Part shown: one piece after another, positions 1-5,113 of the stretch | Layout of the letters: each line of letters opens with the position of its first letter | Numbering within the stretch: the first letter of the stretch is position 1 | Assembly (NCBI GenBank): GCA_003646045.1 | Contig: QNDV01000173.1 | Coordinates: forward strand, 1-5,733 | Source of the DNA: a bacterium | GTDB taxonomy: Bacteria; Krumholzibacteriota; Krumholzibacteria; LZORAL124-64-63 | Length of the DNA: 5,733 bases | Reading direction: 5' to 3' | Notes under the pieces: model-generated | What the model was told of the DNA's origin: nothing | Seen by the model: the letters and a program-made list of their open reading frames with translations, nothing else | Databases searched by the model: none | Program-made: the position numbers and the translations under genes

Positions 1-1100
1 TCGGTTTTCATCTGGACCATCCCGAGTATTCAAACGGTCAACCCGTGGCGGAGGTCACACTCGGATTCACGGCCCTCGCCACGGCGGATGGAATCGCACC
101 ACGAGGGAATCGATATCCCGGTTTGTGGTATTTCGTCGGCCGGGAGCGGTCGTTCCGGTGGTGGCGCCATACCCGGGGGCTGGAGGTGGCAGAGATCCCC
201 GGCCACGAGGAACTCGTCAGGCTCGTGGCGCCAGTGGTGGCGGATGTCGGCAACCCCGGTCACAGTCCGGATACAAGAGCCCTCGAACGCCTGGGCAGTA
301 TCCTGCCCAGGTCTCTTGGGCGGGAATGGCCGGCCGGGCAGACACTGTATCTGGTCCCCGATGGACCGTTGCAGGCCGTGCCCTGGGGGCTGTTGCCCCT
401 TGGTGCGGGCAGCGGGGAAATACTACTGGACCGTGGGCCGCTCCTGGAAATACCGGCCGTAAGTTCCAGATCCCGCCGCGCAACGAATACGAGGCGAAGC
501 TTGCTGGCGGTGGGTGATGATCGACCGCTTCCTGCCGCCACCGGCGGTGCGGACAGTGATCTGCGGCACGCGGAGATCGAGGCCGTCGGCGTGGCCGCAA
601 TGTGGCCAACAGAGGCGGTTACCCTGTTGCTGGGACAAGATGCGGACGGTCTCGAGACCTCCGACTTCGAAGGCAGGGATGTCATCCACATTGCCTCCCA
701 CGCCCGCTTCAGCCAGGGAGTCAACAACCGGTCGACTTTGAGATTCGCCGCCGCGGGAGCTCCCCTGACCGCTGACGGCATGGGTCGCCGTTCATTGTCC
801 GCAGACCTCATCTACCTGTCCTGCTGCGAAGGTGACCGGCCCCTGGCAGCCGGCGGCCTGCGCAGCTTCGCCCGCGCCTGCCTGCGAGCGGGGGCGGGAG
901 CCGTGGTGGCTTCTGGCCAACGCATCGACGATGAGGCGGCCGCGGCACTGGCGCTCAACTTCTATCGCCACTGGCTGGCCGGTTCGGCAGCACCCGAAGC
1001 TCTCCGGGCAGCCCAACTGGAGGTCCGGGCGGACCGCCCCGCATGGTCACACCCGTACTATTGGGCCACCTACCGGATCATCGGTTTCGCCGCTCCCTGA
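1..1100 (+). CDS. CHAT-domain (caspase-like) protease, C-terminal part; 5' end outside window
   Basis: This is a clan CD (caspase/separase-like) CHAT peptidase domain. In other CHAT proteins it sits at the C-terminus behind TPR or other sensor domains and cleaves a partner protein in the cytoplasm. The reading frame (first full codon at base 3) has no stop back to the left edge, so the GTG at 45 is probably internal and the gene is 5'-truncated here. Counting from GTG-45, 'LYLVPDGPLQAVPWGLLPLG' (about 101-120) is the typical CHAT 'VPDGpL..lPw..L' segment. 'DVIHIASHARF' (212-222) holds the catalytic His219, and 'LIYLSCCEG' (255-263) the catalytic Cys261, matching the family LSACE motif. 'HPYYWATYRIIG' (336-347) is the usual C-terminal signature. 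Residues about 27-65 resemble the linker that precedes CHAT in TPR-CHAT proteins. It ends 18 bases from a convergent gene. The domain call is firm; the target and N-terminal architecture cannot be seen. Confidence 0.9.
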   Translation, partial: GFHLDHPEYSNGQPVAEVTLGFTALATADGIAPRGNRYPGLWYFVGRERSFRWWRHTRGLEVAEIPGHEELVRLVAPVVADVGNPGHSPDTRALERLGSILPRSLGREWPAGQTLYLVPDGPLQAVPWGLLPLGAGSGEILLDRGPLLEIPAVSSRSRRATNTRRSLLAVGDDRPLPAATGGADSDLRHAEIEAVGVAAMWPTEAVTLLLGQDADGLETSDFEGRDVIHIASHARFSQGVNNRSTLRFAAAGAPLTADGMGRRSLSADLIYLSCCEGDRPLAAGGLRSFARACLRAGAGAVVASGQRIDDEAAAALALNFYRHWLAGSAAPEALRAAQLEVRADRPAWSHPYYWATYRIIGFAAP

Positions 1101-1118
1101 AGCCTGTAGTCGCTATTG

Positions 1119-1766
1119 TCAATCCCCCTCGTCCTTGCTGGTCGCCCACCGCGAATGGTGGGGAATGGCTGCGAGTATGCGCGTGCTGCATTCGTATGGC
1201 CGATCCCCGTCCATGGAGTTGGTCCCGGTGGTCACATTGCCAGGTGTCGTGCCGTCGATGCAGAATACGAGATAACCACTGTCGGCGCTGGAAGGACGCA
1301 GTGCCGGGTGGTAGCTCAGGCTGACGGTAGCATCCTGTCCGTTCCGGTAGGTCAGCCCGTCGGGCTCGAGAATCATGGGCATCGCCACATCGGGGTTGGG
1401 GAAATCACTGTCGTAGACCGGGACAAGTACCCTGATATGAACGGATGAGGCGTTGGAATCGGAAAGGCTCGCCGGTTCGATGGAGTCAGGCAGGATGGAG
1501 TAGGCGAAAAATCCGGACTGCTCCGGCCACGAGGCGGGCATTCCCGTCACGGTGCCACCAAAGGCCAGGGAGATATCGCCCTCCACGGCCACTTCGTACG
1601 TGAAACCGGGTGCTGATTTCTGCAGGGCCAGATAGTCGACGTGATCCGGAACGACCCTGGCTTCCGACCCCTGGGGTGCAACGGGATCACTTCCATGGCT
1701 GCAGGCGGACACCAGCAACAACAGGGGTAGCATGGAAACCAGTGTTAATTTCTTCAGTCTGCTCAT
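1119..1766 (-). CDS. Predicted lipoprotein of unknown function
   Basis: I recognise no family. The protein is 215 residues from the ATG at 1766. That start is preferred over the upstream in-frame start at 1841 because AAAGGAGT lies just before it and because it places a lipoprotein signal at the N-terminus: MSRLKK, a Leu/Val-rich core, then the lipobox LVSAC with Cys22 as the lipidation site. Serine follows the Cys; under the enterobacterial +2 rule this would favour outer-membrane sorting. A low-complexity Ser/Pro/Gly tether follows, then a soluble domain rich in Val, Ser, Asp and Pro that looks beta-rich, with many Tyr and Phe residues. Two other cysteines, in 'YLVFCIDG' and 'PYECST', are close together near the C-terminus and could form a disulfide. 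The mature protein should sit in the periplasm or on the outer membrane. It is transcribed toward the CHAT gene and away from the mla operon, so it is probably a separate unit. Confidence 0.8.
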   Translation of the reverse strand: MSRLKKLTLVSMLPLLLLVSACSHGSDPVAPQGSEARVVPDHVDYLALQKSAPGFTYEVAVEGDISLAFGGTVTGMPASWPEQSGFFAYSILPDSIEPASLSDSNASSVHIRVLVPVYDSDFPNPDVAMPMILEPDGLTYRNGQDATVSLSYHPALRPSSADSGYLVFCIDGTTPGNVTTGTNSMDGDRPYECSTRILAAIPHHSRWATSKDEGD

Positions 1767-1771
1767 GTCGG

Positions 1772-1779
1772 ACTCCTTT
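1772..1779 (-). promoter_or_regulatory. Ribosome binding site of the lipoprotein gene
   Basis: On the minus strand this reads AAAGGAGT, a strong Shine-Dalgarno match, 5 bases before the ATG at 1766. It fixes the start at the lipobox-bearing form and argues against the longer frame beginning at 1841. Confidence 0.75.
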
Positions 1780-1928
1780 GGCGAGGGGAACTCGGAAGGA
1801 AAGGAACAGGGGTCACCTACTGGAACAACCGAACCGGACAATTTTCAAGTGAAGTCGCGAAATTAGTGGAAGCACAGGCCAGAATAGAGGTGGGTCTGGG
1901 CGGTCCGCCATTGTTTGTCGGGCCAGCA

Positions 1929-1957
1929 TAGACTTCCGCCACCGCTCCGCTTATATT
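1929..1957 (+). promoter_or_regulatory. Candidate promoter of the mla operon
   Basis: A sigma70-like pair is visible: TAGACT (1929-1934, 4 of 6 match to TTGACA), a 17-base spacer, and TATATT (1952-1957, 5 of 6 match to TATAAT). The -10 box stands out against GC-rich surroundings. It ends 9 bases before the mlaE ATG at 1967, so transcription would start around 1963-1965 and leave almost no leader. The sequence TATATTCG also comes close to the Bacteroidota -7 consensus TAnnTTTG, but no matching TTG lies at the expected -33 distance. This is a prediction from spacing and base content only. Confidence 0.45.
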
Positions 1958-1966
1958 CGCCCCATC

Positions 1967-2755
1967 ATGACTGCACTCATCGGCAATCTCGGCGATCTCG
2001 TCATAGGCGGGCTGCGCAGTACCGGGCGGGGCGCCATCCTGCTCCGGTCCATCCTGCTGCAGTTGCGCTTTTCCTGGCGCATGCGCGCCGAGATCATGGA
2101 GCAGATGCAGGTAGTGGCCATCGGTTCGCTGCCCCTGGTCATCACCACCAGTGTCTTCGTGGGTGCGGTGACGGCCGTCCAGGCCGTGTACCAGATGCAG
2201 GCCTACGTGCCCATGAAATTCCTGGGCGTGATGATCTCCAAGAGCGTCTTCATCGAACTGGGGCCGGTACTGATCGCACTGGTGGTGGGCAGCCGCAACT
2301 GCGCCAGCTACGCGGCCGAGTTGGGGACCATGAAGGTCACCGAGCAGCTGGACGCCATGGAAATCATGGCCATCGACCCGGTGCGCTACCTGGCCATGCC
2401 GCGTTTTCTGGCTTCGGTCCTGATGTTGCCCATCGCCACCATCCTGGCCAACGCCGTCGCTATATTCGGCGGTTATCTGGCCTCGGTTTTCACTCTGGAC
2501 GTGACCAGCAGCACCTTCATCGAAGGTCTGCGACTGTTCTACGATCCTCTCGACCTGATCGGTGGTCTCATCAAGTCGTTGATCTTCGGTGGTATCATTG
2601 CCATGAGTGGCATCTACTTCGGTTTCAACACCGAGGGCGGGGCCGAAGGCGTGGGCAAGGCCACCATGACCGCCGTGGTTGGCAGCTGCCTCAGCATTCT
2701 CGTGGCCGATTACCTGCTGGCGATAGTCCTGTTCCAGATCATCTTCAACAAATGA
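1967..2755 (+). CDS. mlaE: MlaE-family ABC transporter permease (MCE lipid transport)
   Basis: Inner-membrane permease of an MCE/Mla lipid transporter; it forms a dimer that passes lipid between the inner membrane and the MCE subunit. The protein is 262 residues, about the length of E. coli MlaE (260). It begins with an amphipathic N-terminal stretch (1-45), followed by hydrophobic segments at about 52-75, 97-109, 148-175, 203-220 and 238-260. Family hallmarks are 'ELGPV' (97-101), 'AAELGTMKVTEQLDAMEIMAIDPVRY' read as separate conserved blocks across 116-141, 'PRF' (145-147), and 'GGAEGVGKATMTAVV' (224-238). The family GRxG motif after ELGPV is changed here to S109-R110-N111-C112. No Shine-Dalgarno precedes the ATG, and a -10-like box is almost adjacent, so translation may be leaderless. 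The stop codon overlaps the mlaF start as ATGA. Function is firm at family level; the lipid substrate is unknown. Confidence 0.93.
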   Translation: MTALIGNLGDLVIGGLRSTGRGAILLRSILLQLRFSWRMRAEIMEQMQVVAIGSLPLVITTSVFVGAVTAVQAVYQMQAYVPMKFLGVMISKSVFIELGPVLIALVVGSRNCASYAAELGTMKVTEQLDAMEIMAIDPVRYLAMPRFLASVLMLPIATILANAVAIFGGYLASVFTLDVTSSTFIEGLRLFYDPLDLIGGLIKSLIFGGIIAMSGIYFGFNTEGGAEGVGKATMTAVVGSCLSILVADYLLAIVLFQIIFNK

Positions 2756-3582
2756 CGGACCGAGCCATGGAAGCCCGCGATACCGCCCTGCCGCTCCTGC
2801 CCGACCAGCGTGTCGCCGATCCGGCGTCCTTTGCGGGCGTGGTCATCGAGGGTGTCAGCAAGCGGTTCGGCTCCAAGCAGGTTCTCGACGGTACCGACCT
2901 GTTGATCCGCAAGGGCGAGACCCTGGTGATCATCGGGCGCAGCGGCGAGGGCAAGTCGGTCCTGTTGAAGAACATCGTACGGCTGCTGGAGCCGGATGCC
3001 GGGCGTATTTGGATCGAGGGCCAGGAAGTTACGGGCCTCAATCAGCGGGACCTGATGAACCTGCGCAAGAAGTTCGGTTTCCTGTTCCAGGGTGCGGCAC
3101 TTTTCGATTCCATGACCGTCTGCAAGAACGTGGGGCTGATGCTGGAGGAGCATACCGACCTCTCCGCGGAACAGATCCGGAGCCGGGCGTGCGAATGCCT
3201 GGCCCTCGTCGGGCTGGACAACGTGGATGACAAGCTGCCCAGCGCCCTGTCGGGCGGCATGAAGAAGCGGGCGGGCCTGGCGCGGGCCATCGTCATGGAG
3301 CCGGAGTACATTCTCTATGACGAGCCGACGACGGGGCTGGATCCCATAACCGGCGACGCCATCAACGACCTGATCGTCAAACTGCAGAAGGAACTGGGCG
3401 TCACCAGCATCGTCGTGACCCACGACATGCCGAGCGCCTTCAAGATCGCCGACCGCATGGCCATGCTCGCCCGCGGTCGAATCCAATTCACGGGCACGGT
3501 GGAGGAGGTCCGCACCACGGACCACCCCATGGTGCGCCAGTTCATCGAGGGGAATGCCACCGGCCCCCTCGGCGCGTTCTGA
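2752..3582 (+). CDS. mlaF: MlaF-family ABC transporter ATP-binding protein
   Basis: Cytoplasmic ATPase that powers the MlaE permease. It is 276 residues, close to E. coli MlaF (269). All ABC elements are intact: Walker A GRSGEGKS (62-69, Lys68), Q-loop 'LFQGAALF' (Gln113), signature LSGGM (166-170), Walker B 'YILYDE' (Asp190, catalytic Glu191), D-loop GLDP (195-198), and switch His224 in 'VTHD'. The LSGGM signature and 'FQGAALFDSMTV' are typical of the Mla/Ttg2A branch rather than of importers. The C-terminal 'MVRQFIEGNATGP' matches the tail that in E. coli MlaF wraps around the partner subunit. The ATG at 2752 shares its last two bases with the mlaE stop and has no good Shine-Dalgarno, so translational coupling is likely. 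An alternative ATG at 2767 would remove only five residues. The same frame stays open upstream over mlaE, but that part does not encode ABC sequence. Confidence 0.95.
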   Translation: MTDRAMEARDTALPLLPDQRVADPASFAGVVIEGVSKRFGSKQVLDGTDLLIRKGETLVIIGRSGEGKSVLLKNIVRLLEPDAGRIWIEGQEVTGLNQRDLMNLRKKFGFLFQGAALFDSMTVCKNVGLMLEEHTDLSAEQIRSRACECLALVGLDNVDDKLPSALSGGMKKRAGLARAIVMEPEYILYDEPTTGLDPITGDAINDLIVKLQKELGVTSIVVTHDMPSAFKIADRMAMLARGRIQFTGTVEEVRTTDHPMVRQFIEGNATGPLGAF

Positions 3583-3613
3583 GCCGCCGGTCGCGGCCAG
3601 ACGGGGGAAATCC

Positions 3614-4501
3614 ATGGAATCCAAGAGGAACGAGATCCAGGTAGGTATTGTCACCATCGTCTCGCTGACGGTGCTGATCGTGGGCATGATGTGGTTCAAG
3701 CAGGTAGCGGTGAACCGGGGCGTGACCATGTACCAGGTGGACTTTCCCACGGTGGAGGGTCTGCAGGTGGGTGACCGCATCCAGGTGCGGGGCATCCGGG
3801 CGGGGCAGGTGGACGGCTTCGACATCATCGAGAACCACGTGCGGGTCCGGATCATCATCGACGATCGTATTGCGCTGGCCGACGACTCCGTCGTGACCCT
3901 GGGCACCAAGGGCATCGTGGGCGAGGTGGTCATCGAGATCGTGCCCGGTCGGGGCCCGGCGGTGGCTGAGGGCCACATCTTCCAGGGGCGGACGGCGGCT
4001 TCCATCACCGAGATGACCGATGCGGCGGGCACCGCCCTGGCCGCCTTCGAGTCCCTGACCACCAAGCTGGACACGCTCATGGGCGAGATCCTGACCTCGG
4101 GGCGCATCGTGGAGACCATGTCAGTTACCCACACGGCCGTGGGCAACATGAATGCCCTGCTCGAGGAGAACCGGGAGGCCACCGCTGCGGTCATGGCCAA
4201 CCTGCAGAGCGCGTCGGAGGACCTGAAGAGCCTGATGGACTCGGGCAAGATCGAGGCCGCTTTCGAGGATGCGTCGAGTGCCGCGGCGCGGGCTGACAGC
4301 CTGATGATCGCCCTGGACGCCTCGGCCCGCAGCCTGGAAGCAATCATGGCCAAGGTCGATAACGGCGAGGGTACGGCCGCGCGACTGATCAATGATCCCG
4401 CCCTCTACGAACAGACCAATGCCACCATGGTCTCGTTGCAGCGCCTGCTGGACGAGATGCGCAGGAACCCGAAGAAGTATTTCAAGTTGAGTGCCTTCTA
4501 A
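3614..4501 (+). CDS. mlaD: MlaD-like MCE-domain lipid-binding protein with long C-terminal region
   Basis: Membrane-anchored MCE subunit that takes lipid to or from the MlaE/MlaF core in the periplasm. It has 295 residues. Domains in order: a short cytoplasmic stretch (MESKRNE), one transmembrane anchor at about 9-28, an MCE beta-barrel domain at about 38-114 ('VEGLQVGDRIQVRGIRAGQV' and 'TLGTKGIVGEVVIEIVPG'), then about 180 residues of mostly helical, Ala/Glu/Leu/Met-rich sequence. It ends in 'DPALYEQTNATM' and 'NPKKYFKLSAF', a tail common in long MCE proteins outside the enterics. E. coli MlaD is only 183 residues, so the C-terminal region is the main difference. The ATG at 3614 follows GGGGGAAA at a usable distance and puts the anchor at the N-terminus. 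The upstream in-frame ATG at 3554 lies inside mlaF and adds a Pro/Arg-rich leader, so I rejected it. The gene starts 31 bases after mlaF. Confidence 0.92.
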   Translation: MESKRNEIQVGIVTIVSLTVLIVGMMWFKQVAVNRGVTMYQVDFPTVEGLQVGDRIQVRGIRAGQVDGFDIIENHVRVRIIIDDRIALADDSVVTLGTKGIVGEVVIEIVPGRGPAVAEGHIFQGRTAASITEMTDAAGTALAAFESLTTKLDTLMGEILTSGRIVETMSVTHTAVGNMNALLEENREATAAVMANLQSASEDLKSLMDSGKIEAAFEDASSAAARADSLMIALDASARSLEAIMAKVDNGEGTAARLINDPALYEQTNATMVSLQRLLDEMRRNPKKYFKLSAF

Positions 4502-4529
4502 CACCATGAACACGGCCGCGGGCCGACCC

Positions 4530-4535
4530 GGAGGA
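4530..4535 (+). promoter_or_regulatory. Ribosome binding site of the ferritin-like gene
   Basis: GGAGGA lies 6 bases before the ATG at 4542. It selects that start over in-frame ATGs at 4491 (inside mlaD) and 4506, neither of which has a Shine-Dalgarno at the right distance. Confidence 0.8.
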
Positions 4536-4541
4536 CACGCC

Positions 4542-5054
4542 ATGAGCGAAGCCAAGAAGCAGGAAATGATCAAGGCCATCAAGGATGCCATCATGGTGGA
4601 GATCAAGGGACAGCAGCTGTACCATCACGCCGCTACCCAGACCACCGACCCCCAGGCCAAGGCCATGTTCGAGATGCTGGCCCGGGACGAGGACGACCAC
4701 GTGCGCATCCTCATGGTCCAGTACAAGAGTCTCATGGAAGACGGCGCCATCAACCTGGACGATGTGCATCCCGCCGAAGTGGACCACGGATCGCAGGGCG
4801 TGATCTCGGACGACTTCAAGAAGTCCATCAAGCGCGGCGAATTCGAGATGGCCATCATCGGTATCGGCTGTGACCTGGAGAACAAGGCCATCGCCTACTA
4901 CAAGAAGCACGCGGCCAAGACCGAGGATCCCGATCTCAAGCAGCTCTTCACCTGGTTGGTGGAGTGGGAGGATGGTCACCTGGCGCAGCTCATGGAACTG
5001 GAGCGTATCTACCAGGACGCCTACTGGGCCGATCAGGGTTTCTCGCCCATGTAG
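4542..5054 (+). CDS. Rubrerythrin-like diiron ferritin-family protein
   Basis: Four-helix-bundle ferritin-like protein of 170 residues, probably cytoplasmic, expected to bind a diiron centre and act in peroxide reduction or iron handling. Two similar halves are visible, each with a Glu in the first helix and an ExxH in the second. Half one: Glu20 in 'MVEIKGQQLY', then Glu50-x-x-His53 in 'DEDDHVRIL'. Half two: Glu113 in 'CDLENKAIAYY', then Glu143-x-x-His146 in 'EWEDGHLAQL'. The spacing between motifs matches the rubrerythrin family. There is no CxxC pair and only one Cys (110), so the rubredoxin domain of classical rubrerythrin is absent and an external electron donor would be needed. The first residues are Lys-rich and charged with no signal peptide. 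It begins 40 bases after mlaD with its own strong RBS and is followed by a terminator, so it is probably the last gene of the mla operon. The exact activity (peroxidase, oxidase or iron storage) is open. Confidence 0.88.
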   Translation: MSEAKKQEMIKAIKDAIMVEIKGQQLYHHAATQTTDPQAKAMFEMLARDEDDHVRILMVQYKSLMEDGAINLDDVHPAEVDHGSQGVISDDFKKSIKRGEFEMAIIGIGCDLENKAIAYYKKHAAKTEDPDLKQLFTWLVEWEDGHLAQLMELERIYQDAYWADQGFSPM

Positions 5055-5064
5055 GAGATGTAGT

Positions 5065-5104
5065 CAGGGCCCGGGGCGGCCTACCGCCCGGGCCCTGTTC
5101 TTTT
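5065..5104 (+). terminator. Rho-independent terminator of the mla/ferritin-like operon
   Basis: The arms CAGGGCCCGGG (5065-5075) and CCCGGGCCCTG (5087-5097) pair perfectly over 11 bp. With one bulged G, a further CGG/CCG pairing closes a CCTA loop. The run TTCTTTT follows directly (5098-5104). It starts 10 bases after the ferritin-like stop codon. On the opposite strand the hairpin is not followed by a T-run, so it should act mainly on + strand transcripts, although it also lies just past the end of the convergent phosphatase gene. Confidence 0.9.
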
Positions 5105-5113
5105 GTCCGGATC

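Noticed and set aside
260..811. Minus-strand frame of 183 codons over the CHAT gene
   Set aside because: It is the shadow of a gene with clear catalytic motifs; the product is Arg/Ser/Pro-rich without recognisable domains.
1145..1162. Hairpin CCCACC-GCGAAT-GGTGGG near the convergent gene ends, considered as a terminator
   Set aside because: It lies inside the lipoprotein coding region, has only 6-bp arms, and no T-run follows on either strand.
1..1766. CHAT protease and lipoprotein as a protease-substrate pair
   Set aside because: They are convergent and predicted to sit in different compartments (cytoplasm versus periplasm or outer membrane), and nothing in the sequence supports an interaction.
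1767..1841. Longer lipoprotein frame starting at 1841
   Set aside because: It would bury the signal sequence 25 residues inside the protein, while a strong Shine-Dalgarno supports the start at 1766.
1915..2751. Upstream extension of the mlaF frame, suggesting a fused 555-residue protein
   Set aside because: The extension lies over mlaE, is rich in Arg, His, Gly and Pro, and has no ABC or other domain. The ATGA overlap gives a natural start at 2752.
2710..4392. Very long open frame on the minus strand (560 codons) opposite mlaF and mlaD
   Set aside because: It runs opposite two genes with intact family motifs; its product is low-complexity (Ser, Arg, Ala, Met, His) with no recognisable domain. 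GC-rich codon bias commonly leaves such antisense frames open.
4491..4541. Upstream starts (4491, 4506) for the ferritin-like gene
   Set aside because: Neither has a Shine-Dalgarno at the right distance. The added residues are Gly/Arg/Pro-rich with no ferritin similarity, and GGAGGA fits the ATG at 4542.
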